From an uncultured Oxalicibacterium sp. (GTDB lineage: Bacteria > Pseudomonadota > Gammaproteobacteria > Burkholderiales > Burkholderiaceae_D): 64,000 nt of DNA. Under the pieces are notes generated by a model. The model ran no database searches. It saw only the letters and a list, made by a program, of their open reading frames with translations, and had not been told where the DNA came from. This document shows, one piece after another, positions 45,641 through 54,413 of this stretch. Numbering within the stretch: position 1 is the first letter of the stretch; every line of letters begins with the position of its first letter. The position numbers and the translations under genes were made by a program. The DNA lies in the NCBI RefSeq assembly GCF_913776015.1, contig NZ_CAJYMD010000076.1, positions 1-64,000 of the forward strand. The letters run 5' to 3'.

Positions 45641-45976
45641 TCAGCGCGATAGCGGCGGATATTTTTGCGCGTTCAAGATCATCTTGTCGGCGATAGCCTG
45701 ATTCAGGTCGACGCCCAGTACCGAAGCTAAACGCACGAGATAGAGCGCAACGTCAGCCAGTTCCTGGCGCACATGTTCGGCGGTTTCGGGCATGCGCGCG
45801 ACGTCCCAGGATGCCTGTTCGGAACGCCATTGGAAAATCTCGACCAGTTCTCCGACTTCACCTGTCAATGCCATCGCAAGGTTTTTGGGCGAATGAAATT
45901 GTCGCCAGTCGCGGGCATCCGCAAAGGCATCTAGCGCCTCTTCAAGTGCGCACGTATCGATTAATCGTTGGGTCAT
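45641..45976 (-). CDS. MazG-like nucleotide pyrophosphohydrolase
   Basis: A 111-residue all-alpha NTP pyrophosphatase of the MazG/dCTPase (RS21-C6-like) type, which cleaves non-canonical or excess dNTPs to monophosphates. The metal-binding pattern is EVGELVEIFQW followed by ELADVALYLVRLASVLGVDL (ExxE...ExxD). The ATG at 45976 (MTQRLIDTCALEEAL) fits the family start. It is upstream of the two TenA-family genes on the same strand. Confidence 0.88.
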   Translation of the reverse strand: MTQRLIDTCALEEALDAFADARDWRQFHSPKNLAMALTGEVGELVEIFQWRSEQASWDVARMPETAEHVRQELADVALYLVRLASVLGVDLNQAIADKMILNAQKYPPLSR

Positions 45977-46218
45977 GGAAGGCGATAAAAAGGTTTCATC
46001 ATACGGTACAAATTTGTAATGGAATGTTTTGAACGTGCCGTTATCTGCGTTCAATTTGCTGCTAAGTGACATCCACAGTTTACGCTGAAAAAACGCTTCC
46101 CTATAGTTTGCACAACAAAAGCTTCACGTTTATTTAACGTATCAAGAGCTGTTTTCGCTTCAGGTTGCAGTGTGCTGTGTATCTGGAATTTGTTCATTTT
46201 CTGAGAGAGAAATACGTA

Positions 46219-46383
46219 ATGGGTAAGTCTTTATTTGTCGCATTTACATTGGCCCTGACGCTCGCTGGTTGCGGTTCCGACGCACAAGCTCCCGACACAC
46301 CGCTGACGCCAGAACAAGAGGCAGCCAAGGCAGAGCGCGTTCGCAAGGCCAATGCTGCAGCTGAATCGCAACTGGGTCACTGA
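46219..46383 (+). CDS. Small lipoprotein, 54 residues
   Basis: Signal sequence SLFVAFTLALTLAGCGSD with a lipobox (LAGC, Cys at 18). A short charged mature chain rich in Ala, Glu and Lys follows (EQEAAKAERVRKANAAAESQLGH). It is flanked by a promoter-length spacer and a strong terminator, so it is a monocistronic unit. Function unknown. Confidence 0.75.
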   Translation: MGKSLFVAFTLALTLAGCGSDAQAPDTPLTPEQEAAKAERVRKANAAAESQLGH

Positions 46384-46400
46384 TCGATTCCGCATCAACG

Positions 46401-46428
46401 AAAAACCGCCCCGTGGGGCGGTTTTTTC
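46401..46428 (+). terminator. Intrinsic terminator after the small lipoprotein gene
   Basis: The stem AAAAACCGCCC / GGGCGGTTTTT has a 4-nt loop and is followed by another T, 17 nt after the stop codon. It also has an A-run for the opposite strand, where a hybrid kinase ends at 46462. Confidence 0.9.
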
Positions 46429-46461
46429 ATGGGTAGGTAAAAAATATCTTCAATTAGATTC

Positions 46462-48423
46462 TCAGATCGCGCGCCGTAACACGCGTGCGAGATCCGATAA
46501 TTGGTAAGGCTTGTTGATGCAGGTAAAGCCATCGAGATCCTGCAAATTGTTTTGCAATGCCGGCATGGCGTAGCCCGACGCCAGGACGATCTTGATGTGC
46601 GGGTAGCGTTCGCGCACCAGATTCGCCAGTTCGATGCCGTTCAAGCCATTGGGCATCATGACGTCGCTGAACAGAATATCGATGTTGTCGTGCAAGGCCA
46701 GTTGGGCAACGGCTTCTTCCGCACTTGATGCGGTGTGTACTTCATAGCCGATTGCGCGAAAGAGTTCGGCTCCTAGCGTCAGTAGGTCGATTTCGTCCTC
46801 GACCAGCAGAACATGTTCCGTATATTCGTCTTTGGTTTCTTCCACATCGTTTGCAATCGCCGCATCTTCCTCGACGACCGGCAGGTACAGCGAAATCAAC
46901 GTACCTTGCCCAGGCTTGCTCTCGATGGTCAGATCACCGCCGGACTGGGTCATGAAGCCGTACACCTGACTCAGTCCAAGACCAGTCCCCTTGTGCACGT
47001 CCTTGGTGGTGAAAAAAGGTTCGAGTGCGCGTTGCCGGACTTCTTCCTTCATGCCGCTGCCATTGTCACGGATCGAAATGACGATGTAAGAGCCGGCTGC
47101 CAGTGAACCGATTTCATGCGCTTGCAATTGTCTTGCTGCAGTTTTGATGACGATATGTCCGCCATGCGGCATGGCATCGCAAGCATTGACGACCAGATTC
47201 AGCAAGGACGTCTGAAACTGCCCCGGATCGATTCGCGCCACATGCTTGCCCGGTGCAAGGGCAAGCTCCAGTTGAATGCCGGCATTGCCCGCTCGTTGCA
47301 ACACGGTTTCGAAATTGCTCAGGACTGTGTTGACGTTGCACTGTTCGGGTTTGAGCGGTTGCTGACGAGCGAATGACAAGAGATGCTGCGTCAAACCGGC
47401 GCCGCGTTCGATTGCACGTCGCATGCTGTCGAGCATGCGGGTTTCCTGTTGTCCACGCAATTGCAGCGAAAGCATATCGACACCGCCGGAAAGTATCGCC
47501 AGCAGATTGTTGAAATCGTGTGCGACACCACCGGTGAGCTGTCCGAGGGCTTCCATTTTCTGCGCCTGATGCAAGGCGGTATTGGCTTTTTCCAATTGTT
47601 CTGCGGCGGCGCGTTTTTCCGTGATGTCGCGCGTAACCTTGGCAAAACCGATCAATTGCCCCAGCTCGTCGCGAATTGCATCGACGACGACATTGGCGAG
47701 AAAACGCGAACCATCCTTGCGTACACGCCAGCCTTCCTGCTCATAACGTCCTTCGGCGGAGGCAATTTTCAGCGTACGTTGCGGAATGCCGAGCGCTTGA
47801 TCCTCGACGGTATAAAAACGTGAAAAATGATTGCCGATGATTTCGCTGACGGTATATCCCTTGATGTGCTGGGCACCGGCATTCCAACTCGTGATCATGC
47901 CATTCGTGTCCAGCATGTAGATCGCATAATCGGTGACGCCCTGAACCAGAAGACGGAATTGCTGTTCGCTTTTCTGTAGCGCTTCCTGCGTCATCTTGCG
48001 TTCGGTAATGTCGCGTGTAATCTTGGCAAAACCGAGCAGTCTGCCGTTTTCGTCCTTGATGGGATCGATGATCACATTGGCCCAGAAACAGGTGCCGTCC
48101 TTGCGCATACGCCAGCCTTCAGCTTCAAAGCGGCCTTCTTCTTCAGCCATGCGCAGCGAGCGCGCCGGAATGCCGGCTGCGCGATCTTCTTCCGTATAAA
48201 AGGTGGAGAAATGTCGCCCCAGGATTTCCTCCTCCCGATAGCCTTTAAATCGTTGTGCGCCGGCATTCCAGCTATCGACGGTGCCATCGGGCGTGAGCAT
48301 GAAGATAGCGTAATCGGTAATGCTGGCAACCAGCAATCGGAAGCGATCTGAATCGACAAGTGGGACGGGAGACGAATTATGCATTGGCTCGTTTAGATCC
48401 AGAAGGGCTGACTGATGGAGCAT
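46462..48423 (-). CDS. PAS-PAS-histidine kinase-receiver hybrid protein
   Basis: The 653-residue soluble sensor has two closely similar PAS/PAC units (about 28-145 and 155-275), both with DYAIxML, SWNAGAQ, KGY and ITRDITE blocks, which look like an internal duplication. The kinase has H302 in GGVAHDFNNLLAI and GTGLGLSQVYGF. A C-terminal receiver carries HVLLVEDEIDLL and FSDVMMPNGLNG. There is no membrane segment. The ATG at 48423 is preceded by AGGA; a Met 13 codons in is possible. It is divergent from the bacteriophytochrome gene and of the same HDFNN kinase class as the gene at 51396. Confidence 0.92.
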   Translation of the reverse strand: MLHQSALLDLNEPMHNSSPVPLVDSDRFRLLVASITDYAIFMLTPDGTVDSWNAGAQRFKGYREEEILGRHFSTFYTEEDRAAGIPARSLRMAEEEGRFEAEGWRMRKDGTCFWANVIIDPIKDENGRLLGFAKITRDITERKMTQEALQKSEQQFRLLVQGVTDYAIYMLDTNGMITSWNAGAQHIKGYTVSEIIGNHFSRFYTVEDQALGIPQRTLKIASAEGRYEQEGWRVRKDGSRFLANVVVDAIRDELGQLIGFAKVTRDITEKRAAAEQLEKANTALHQAQKMEALGQLTGGVAHDFNNLLAILSGGVDMLSLQLRGQQETRMLDSMRRAIERGAGLTQHLLSFARQQPLKPEQCNVNTVLSNFETVLQRAGNAGIQLELALAPGKHVARIDPGQFQTSLLNLVVNACDAMPHGGHIVIKTAARQLQAHEIGSLAAGSYIVISIRDNGSGMKEEVRQRALEPFFTTKDVHKGTGLGLSQVYGFMTQSGGDLTIESKPGQGTLISLYLPVVEEDAAIANDVEETKDEYTEHVLLVEDEIDLLTLGAELFRAIGYEVHTASSAEEAVAQLALHDNIDILFSDVMMPNGLNGIELANLVRERYPHIKIVLASGYAMPALQNNLQDLDGFTCINKPYQLSDLARVLRRAI

Positions 48424-48658
48424 TCTATCCTGATGCCGTATGGAAAAATTTTATGTCAGCTTCCTCTCAAATATGCAGAAATTCCCACCATTTTGCGAAC
48501 GTGTCACAAATTTGCAGGTCGCACCAAGGTAACTTCTACAAATTTTGACGTTTTCGGTTTGAAAGGGCTACCTGGCGATCTGTGCAATAATCGCGGAAAC
48601 ACTGGGTGGCGTACCATTCCGGGCCGATTGCAGACCACCCATTCATAACCAGCAAGAG

Positions 48659-50908
48659 ATGACCGAATCCTTCGTAAAGGCCCTTGCCGACCCCACAACC
48701 TGCGATCAGGAACCTATTCATATCCCAGGCAGCATTCAGCCTTTTGGTTTTATGCTGATTACGGCCGTGGACGATCACGTTATTCGGCATGCCAGTGCGA
48801 ATCTGGAAGCACATCTCGATTTGTCGGCGGAAAAAGTAATAGGTCTTTCTTTCTTCGATATTTTTCCGCAGCCACACGGCCCTTGGCTAAAGCAGGCGCT
48901 GCTCACTCATGTTGTCGAAGGGAAGCCCATTTATCTGGGTACGTTGCGGTTGGACAAAGATCGTTGTTACGACGTATTGGCGCATCGTTGGCAAGATTGT
49001 TTCATTCTGGAGTTTGAATTTTCCGTCGAGTCAGTGCCGGATTTCCGTTTCTTTTCGCCAATCGTGACGCGCTTTGTTGGCGAAATTGCTGCCAATAGCT
49101 CGATCGAAACAATGAGCGATGTGGCGGTGCGGGAGATCAAGCAGATAACCGGGTTTGGGCGCGTGCTGTTATACCGTTTCGACCAGAATCAGCATGGCGA
49201 AGTGCTGGCCGAGGCGCTCGACGATGGATATCACTCCTACCTGAATCAGCATTTTCCCGCCTCCGATATTCCGCAGCAAGCGCGTGCGCTTTATATCTCT
49301 AACCGTATTCGCCTGATTGCCGATGTAAATTACGAGCCCGTACGGTTGGTGCCGCAACGCGATGAAACGGGGCAGCCGATCGATCTGAGTCAGGCAACCC
49401 TACGCAGCGTATCGCCGGTGCATGTGGATTACATGCGCAACATGGGTACGCAAGCTTCCATGTCTATTTCGATTGCCATTCGCGGCCGTCTGTGGGGCAT
49501 GATTTCTTGTCATGACAACGAACCGCGTCGGGTACCTTTTGAAATTCGCGCGATCTGCGAGCAGTTGGGACAGATTCTGGCTGTCCACTTCGAGGCAGCG
49601 GAGGAGCGCAAGGAATTCAACCATCGCCTCGAACTGCGCGGCATGCTGGTATCGATGCTGGCAGCCTTGAGCCAGTCTAATGATTTTTCGGGCAACATCT
49701 CTAGCGTGTCGGACGACTTGCTCAAGTTTGCCAATGCCTCCGGCGCCGCGCTGATTCAGGGTAGCTTTATTTCTGTATTCGGCACGACGCCCGGCAAGCA
49801 CCAGATCAATGAACTGGTCTTGTGGCTGAGCGAAAAAGGCCAGGACGATCTTTTCCATACCGAATCGCTGAGCAAGGAGTACCCGGCAGCAGAAGCCTAC
49901 AAGGATGTCGCGAGCGGCATTCTGGCCGTCTCGATTTCACAGATTCACAAGCACTATCTGATCTGGTTCAGGCCCGAAGTTGTTCAGACCATCGATTGGG
50001 CAGGTAATCCGTACGAGAAGCTGTGCGCAGCCAATATGGCAACCTCGCTTTCACCGCGACGCAGTTTCGAGTTATGGCAAGAAACGGTGCGTGCGACCTC
50101 GATTCCGTGGCGTCCGAGCGAAATGGAAACAGCGCTGGAATTTCGTACGGCGATACTCGGCATTGTGTTGCAGCGCGCCGAAGAAATGGCGGAACTGGCC
50201 GAGCATCTTGGTCGCGTCAACAAGGAGTTGGAGTCGTTTTCCTATTCCGTCTCGCATGATCTGCGCTCTCCGTTGCGCCACATCGCCGGTTTTGCCGATC
50301 TCTTGCTTGAGATGGAACGCGACGTCCTCAGTGAAAAAGGCGTCGGTTTTCTGGGCAAGATCAAAAGTTCGGCGCATTTTGCCGGCAAGCTCGTTGATGA
50401 TTTGCTGAGCTTTTCGCAAATGGGGCGTTCCGCACTCAATATTTCGAGTGTCAACATGAACGAGTTGATCGAGGCATCGATGGAGCGCCTGTCGAACGAA
50501 ACCGCAGGGCGCAAAATTGCGTGGAATATCAGCGCCTTGCCTGTCGTGCAGGGCGATCCGACTTTCTTGAGTCTGGCGGTTTACAATCTGCTGTCGAATG
50601 CAGTCAAGTATTCGCGCGATCGTGCGCAGGCGGTGATTTCCATCGACTCGGAACAAACCGAGAAAATGTATGTGTTCCATGTGCGCGATAATGGCGTGGG
50701 TTTCGACAAAAATTATGTACACAAATTATTCGGGGTCTTTCAGCGCTTGCATCGCATGGAAGAATTCGAAGGGACGGGGATCGGTTTGGCAAACGTCAAA
50801 CGGATCATAGAACGACACGGCGGAGCAGTATGGGCGGACAGTACACCGAATGAAGGTTCGGTCTTCTCGTTCTCACTCCCCAAAAAATTGCAATTGGAAG
50901 AGGGCTGA
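48659..50908 (+). CDS. bphP: Bacteriophytochrome histidine kinase
   Basis: Red/far-red light sensor kinase of 749 residues. The PAS domain carries the biliverdin-attachment cysteine at C15 (DPTTCDQEPIHIPGSIQPFG). The GAF domain contains the chromophore-pocket motif FPASDIPQQAR and YMRNMGTQASMSI. A PHY domain follows (about 320-510), then a histidine kinase with H533 in YSVSHDLRSPLRHI and an ATP lid GTGIGLANVKRII. The stop is three bases before the next gene, a single-domain response regulator, the usual partner. No heme oxygenase gene (needed to make biliverdin) is in the window. Confidence 0.95.
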   Translation: MTESFVKALADPTTCDQEPIHIPGSIQPFGFMLITAVDDHVIRHASANLEAHLDLSAEKVIGLSFFDIFPQPHGPWLKQALLTHVVEGKPIYLGTLRLDKDRCYDVLAHRWQDCFILEFEFSVESVPDFRFFSPIVTRFVGEIAANSSIETMSDVAVREIKQITGFGRVLLYRFDQNQHGEVLAEALDDGYHSYLNQHFPASDIPQQARALYISNRIRLIADVNYEPVRLVPQRDETGQPIDLSQATLRSVSPVHVDYMRNMGTQASMSISIAIRGRLWGMISCHDNEPRRVPFEIRAICEQLGQILAVHFEAAEERKEFNHRLELRGMLVSMLAALSQSNDFSGNISSVSDDLLKFANASGAALIQGSFISVFGTTPGKHQINELVLWLSEKGQDDLFHTESLSKEYPAAEAYKDVASGILAVSISQIHKHYLIWFRPEVVQTIDWAGNPYEKLCAANMATSLSPRRSFELWQETVRATSIPWRPSEMETALEFRTAILGIVLQRAEEMAELAEHLGRVNKELESFSYSVSHDLRSPLRHIAGFADLLLEMERDVLSEKGVGFLGKIKSSAHFAGKLVDDLLSFSQMGRSALNISSVNMNELIEASMERLSNETAGRKIAWNISALPVVQGDPTFLSLAVYNLLSNAVKYSRDRAQAVISIDSEQTEKMYVFHVRDNGVGFDKNYVHKLFGVFQRLHRMEEFEGTGIGLANVKRIIERHGGAVWADSTPNEGSVFSFSLPKKLQLEEG

Positions 50909-50911
50909 CGC

Positions 50912-51367
50912 ATGTTGAAGCCAATTTTGCTGGTAGAAGATAATCCGAACGATTTGGAACTGACGCTGGTCGCGCTCGAAAAGAGCAAGCTTGCCAACGA
51001 TGTCATCGTCATTCGTGATGGTGGCGAGGCGTTGGAATACTTGAACGCGACGGATGCTTACAAGGATCGTCCGAGCGGCAATCCTGCCGTGATTCTGCTC
51101 GATCTGAAACTGCCCAAGGTGGATGGGCTGGAAGTGCTGCGCCATGTGCGCGAATCACCTGTACTCAAAAGCACGCCGGTTGTCATGCTGACGTCGTCAA
51201 AGGAAGAACAGGATCTCGTGCGCAGCTACGAATTGGGCGTCAACGCCTATGTGGTCAAGCCGGTAGACTTTCAGGAATTCATCAAGGCCATCTCGGACCT
51301 TGGCGTGTTTTGGGCGGTGCTGAACGAACCGCCACCGGGCTCTGTACGCACCCATCGCCGTAATTGA
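50912..51367 (+). CDS. Single-domain response regulator paired with bacteriophytochrome
   Basis: The 151-residue receiver-only protein starts LKPILLVEDNPNDLELTLVAL, with the acceptor Asp in VILLDLKLPKVDG, the Thr/Ser in VVMLTSSKEE and the Lys in YVVKPVDF. This is the Rcp1/BphR class found next to cyanobacterial and bacterial phytochromes. It begins three nt after the kinase stop, so it is co-expressed. There is no output domain, so the signal must pass to another protein. Confidence 0.94.
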   Translation: MLKPILLVEDNPNDLELTLVALEKSKLANDVIVIRDGGEALEYLNATDAYKDRPSGNPAVILLDLKLPKVDGLEVLRHVRESPVLKSTPVVMLTSSKEEQDLVRSYELGVNAYVVKPVDFQEFIKAISDLGVFWAVLNEPPPGSVRTHRRN

Positions 51368-51395
51368 TCTATTTAGTTCTGTCCACTCTGGATCA

Positions 51396-53012
51396 TTATG
51401 GCTGGCTCTGTTTGTGATCCAGCAAATGCCGAATCTTGCTGGCAAGCTCCTGCACATTGTAGGGTTTGGACAGCAGGCGGATGTGCGACTGATTCTTCCA
51501 TTCTGACAAAATGTCGGGTTGTACGTAACCTGAGGTAAACAAAACGGGAAGATCCTGGCGCATCGCCTTTGCTGCAGCGACAAAGTCCACGCTACGCAGC
51601 TTGCCCGGCATGACCACATCCGTAAAGATCAGATCGATGGATGGGTTTTTTTTCACGGCTTCCAGCGCGCTTTCGCCATCACTCGACTCTAGTACCTGAT
51701 AACCAAGCGAGCGCAAAAGCTCACTTGTCGTCTTGCAGACTTCGACTTCATCATCCACTACCAGAATCGTTTCGTTGCCGCTGACGTCGTGCAGCGGTTT
51801 GTCACGCGCTGTGCCGGCATGGGCCGCTTGCGCGCGGGGCAGATAGATATTTACCTTGGTACCAACGCCGACGGTGCTATCGATTTCGATGTGCCCCTTG
51901 CTCTGTTTGACGAAGCCATAGGCCATGCTGAGTCCGAGACCGCTACCTTGGCCATTGGGTTTCGTCGTGAAGAACGGATCGAAGGCACGCTGTACGACTT
52001 CTTCTGGCATGCCGCTGCCGCTATCTTCGACAGAGATCATCACGTAGTCGCCTGCTGGCAGATCGGCATGAGAAAAGTGGGTATTGCGCGCCAGAATGCA
52101 GATGCGGCCGCCATTCTGCATGGCATCGCGCGCATTGATCGCCAGATTGAATAGGACATTCTCGAACTTGCTTGGATCGACAAGTACATTCCATAAATCG
52201 GGTGCGAGATCGATATCGATTGGTGTCGTCAAGCCAATCCCGTGTCGTAACAACTGCAATACGTCATCCATCAGCTTGCCGATGGACGTCACGCGCGGTT
52301 GCAATGCCTGACGACGGGCAAAGGACAGAAGTTGCGACGCCAACTTGGCGCCACGATTGACGCCGCCAAGCGCGACTTCGATTCGCTTCTGCGCCTGTTC
52401 GTTATCGCGAATCTGCAGTTTGAGCAGTGTCAGCGAGCCATTGATGATCTGCAGTACATTGTTGAAATCATGTGCAATACCGCCTGTCAGGTTGCCCAGC
52501 GCTTCCATCTTTTGTGCTTGCAGCAGGGCAGTGCGGCTCTGTTCTAGTTCCTCTGTACGCACGAGCAAATCGGCCTGACTTTTTTCCAGTGCAGCAAAGG
52601 CGGCATCGCGTTCACGCATCGCCAGATAAGCGAGTGAGTGATAGCGAATGCGCGCAACCAGCTCGCGGCGATCCGGCCATTTGACCAGATAATCATTCGC
52701 ACCTAGGCCGAATCCCTTTGCCTTCAGTGCGGGGTCATCTTCTGAAGACAGCATGACGATCGGCAGGTGATGCAGATTGGGGCAAGCCCGAAACCGACTG
52801 ATAATCTCGAAGCCATCAATGAGCGGCATGCGCAGATCAACAAGCACGATGGTCGGATTGAAGGTTTCTGCCGTCTCGAAGGCACTACGTCCATCGTGCG
52901 TTGAAAGGAATGCAATATCAGGCTCCATCGCCAGCATGTGCTCCACGATTTCCACACCTAAAGATTCATCGTCGATGAGCAAGACTTTGCACGGATCGTT
53001 TTTTTCAGGCAT
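51396..53012 (-). CDS. Receiver-histidine kinase-receiver hybrid protein
   Basis: The 538-residue soluble protein starts with a receiver (VLLIDDESLGVEIVEHML; Asp in IVLVDLRMPLIDG). A coiled-coil linker (LEKSQADLLVRTEELEQSRTAL) leads to a histidine kinase with H181 in GGIAHDFNNVLQI and GSGLGLSMAYGFV. A second receiver carries ILVVDDEVEVC and LIFTDVVMPG. The ATG at 53012 gives MPEKNDPCKVLL. It converges on the phytochrome response regulator (28 nt between stops) and could receive that protein's output; this is inferred from position. Confidence 0.92.
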   Translation of the reverse strand: MPEKNDPCKVLLIDDESLGVEIVEHMLAMEPDIAFLSTHDGRSAFETAETFNPTIVLVDLRMPLIDGFEIISRFRACPNLHHLPIVMLSSEDDPALKAKGFGLGANDYLVKWPDRRELVARIRYHSLAYLAMRERDAAFAALEKSQADLLVRTEELEQSRTALLQAQKMEALGNLTGGIAHDFNNVLQIINGSLTLLKLQIRDNEQAQKRIEVALGGVNRGAKLASQLLSFARRQALQPRVTSIGKLMDDVLQLLRHGIGLTTPIDIDLAPDLWNVLVDPSKFENVLFNLAINARDAMQNGGRICILARNTHFSHADLPAGDYVMISVEDSGSGMPEEVVQRAFDPFFTTKPNGQGSGLGLSMAYGFVKQSKGHIEIDSTVGVGTKVNIYLPRAQAAHAGTARDKPLHDVSGNETILVVDDEVEVCKTTSELLRSLGYQVLESSDGESALEAVKKNPSIDLIFTDVVMPGKLRSVDFVAAAKAMRQDLPVLFTSGYVQPDILSEWKNQSHIRLLSKPYNVQELASKIRHLLDHKQSQP

Positions 53013-53511
53013 TAAGCAAATGGAGGAGAAAGAATGATTGCTAAGAGTACCGCAACAAAAGGAAATTCATTATGCGCCAGCATGTGCCTAGCCAGCCCGG
53101 TACCGCGACAATATATAGCATTCTTACAAAATCGGGTGTTTTGCAAATGCCGTGCAGGAGTATCTGGAGCAAATTAGGCACTAATTGCCTTGAAGATTTT
53201 TCTTTACAGGTATTGATGAGACTCTCTAATAGACAGAAGCGCCGCAGGCGCTTTTCTTCAAGCTACCTGTTGGTTCACTAGGTTTGAGGTCGATCTTGCT
53301 AAAAGCCCCGGAGAGTGCAGCTAGGTGATCTGCTTAACGAACCATTAAATTAGTCCACAGATCGAGATTCGCTAACTTGGTGTACGTGTTTGAGAGGTTA
53401 TCCGTCATGCGGCTAGGATTGCCGGCTTGATGCATTGGTTGCAAATAGACCAATGGAATATGGACATCCTGCGGAAAAATTTAAGACGTCGGAAAGGAGC
53501 GCTAAGCACAC
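53013..53511. other. Intergenic region with orphan terminator
   Basis: 499 nt without a convincing gene. A terminator-like hairpin (AAGCGCC / GGCGCTT, loop GCA, then TTCTTC) lies at 53237-53257 on the plus strand with no gene clearly ending before it. A short RNA or peptide gene starting near 53110-53150 is possible but lacks a good promoter. The rest holds nothing I recognise. Confidence 0.4.
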
Positions 53512-53652
53512 TTATGTTTCGCTATTTTCGCTCTTTCTTTTTTTCTCTTTCTCCGCCTTGGCTTTGTCGTAATGCCATTTGATGGCGAAGAACATGCCAG
53601 TACCCAATACGATAACCTTAAACGTACCGGCGACAATAGGGAACAATTCCAT
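53512..53652 (-). CDS. Small single-pass membrane protein, 46 residues
   Basis: A short frame with a coding look. The N-terminal half is one hydrophobic segment (LFPIVAGTFKVIVLGTGMFF) and the C-terminal half is strongly basic and charged (KWHYDKAKAEKEKKRKSEN), as in known bacterial small membrane proteins with the tail in the cytoplasm. The Shine-Dalgarno sequence is weak. It lies just beyond the integrase stub near tRNA-Ser, so it may belong to old island DNA. Function unknown. Confidence 0.55.
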   Translation of the reverse strand: MELFPIVAGTFKVIVLGTGMFFAIKWHYDKAKAEKEKKRKSENSET

Positions 53653-53746
53653 GATTTCTGATATTTCTACGCTATATGCTTGACACTATTTATCGTGAGG
53701 AATGTCATTCAACATCACATGACATCTCAATCAAAGTGTTTTTATT

Positions 53747-54010
53747 TTAGGTCAAGCAAACAGCGATGAACATTAGGCATAAAGCCCTAGGACATAATGT
53801 CCTGAGGCTCGGAGATTCATAAAAAGGAAAAGCCCGCAATGCGGGCTTTATGTGAGCAAGCAACTTCTCGCGACCTGCGAAATAGTATTTTATTCGCCAG
53901 TAGCGTCCTCCATTGGGCTTAACCAATAGATGCATACCTGCACCATCGGTAAGTTTGTACTGTTTGTCTTTGGGCTTCGCATTGCGGCAAATGCTGTCGG
54001 TTAACGGCAT
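53747..54010 (-). pseudogene. Truncated tyrosine-type integrase (N-terminal stub)
   Basis: The first 52 residues match the N-terminal Arm/DUF4102 domain of P4-type integrases (MPLTDSICRNAKPKDKQYKL, GMHLLVKPNGGRYWRIKYY, GREKLLA). The sequence then runs into a terminator hairpin and unrelated codons (HIKPALRAF...), and the catalytic domain is absent. It is on the same strand as tRNA-Ser(GGA) and begins 165 nt past that gene's 3' end, where P4-type integrase genes sit after island insertion. This is therefore a remnant of an island that was lost. Confidence 0.82.
53828..53851. terminator. Terminator-like hairpin at the integrase break point
   Basis: The stem AAAGCCCGC / GCGGGCTTT has an AT loop and short A/T flanks. 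The integrase-like sequence stops recognisably at this point, so the hairpin may mark the deletion junction. Confidence 0.6.
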
Positions 54011-54097
54011 AGGGGTATCTATCTTTACCGGGCTTGAAAGTACCCCGAAAAATACCCCCTTATTTCGTCGGAAGTAAATGAACTTCCTCGATCATAG

Positions 54098-54140
54098 AAA
54101 AACAAAAAACCCGCGTAAACACTTGGTTTAACGCGGGTTA
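54098..54140 (-). terminator. Intrinsic terminator of tRNA-Ser
   Basis: The stem AACCCGCGT / ACGCGGGTT is extended by a second inner stem (AAAC / GTTT). On the reverse strand it is followed by a T-run, and it lies 35 nt past the 3' end of the tRNA. Confidence 0.85.
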
Positions 54141-54174
54141 TTTGTATCTTTCTGAACTTCTTAAAATATGTTTT

Positions 54175-54265
54175 TGGCGGAGAGAGGGGGATTCGAACCC
54201 CCGATAGGCTATGAACCTATACACGCTTTCCAGGCGTGCGACTTAAACCACTCATCCATCTCTCC
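54175..54265 (-). tRNA. tRNA-Ser (anticodon GGA)
   Basis: Read on the reverse strand, the 7-bp acceptor stem GGAGAGA / TCTCTCC is closed. The anticodon loop CTGGAAA gives anticodon GGA, a long variable arm typical of tRNA-Ser is present, the T-loop is GTTCGAATC, and the CCA end is encoded (91 nt with CCA). The stub of a P4-type integrase begins downstream of its 3' end. Confidence 0.96.
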
Positions 54266-54413
54266 TGATTCGGTTCGCTGAGTGCTTTTTGCGAAGCCGC
54301 TGATTATAGCAAAAGTTTGTAGCAAATTGCCGGTTTTCATTTCTTCGTTTCCTTTGGAAATGAAAAAGCCGGTGCAGATGGGCTCTGCAACGGCTTTCTT
54401 GAGCGGCCGCGTC

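Noticed and set aside
53072-53281. 69-codon plus-strand frame
   Set aside because: It runs through the hairpin terminator at 53237-53257 and has an Arg-rich random tail.
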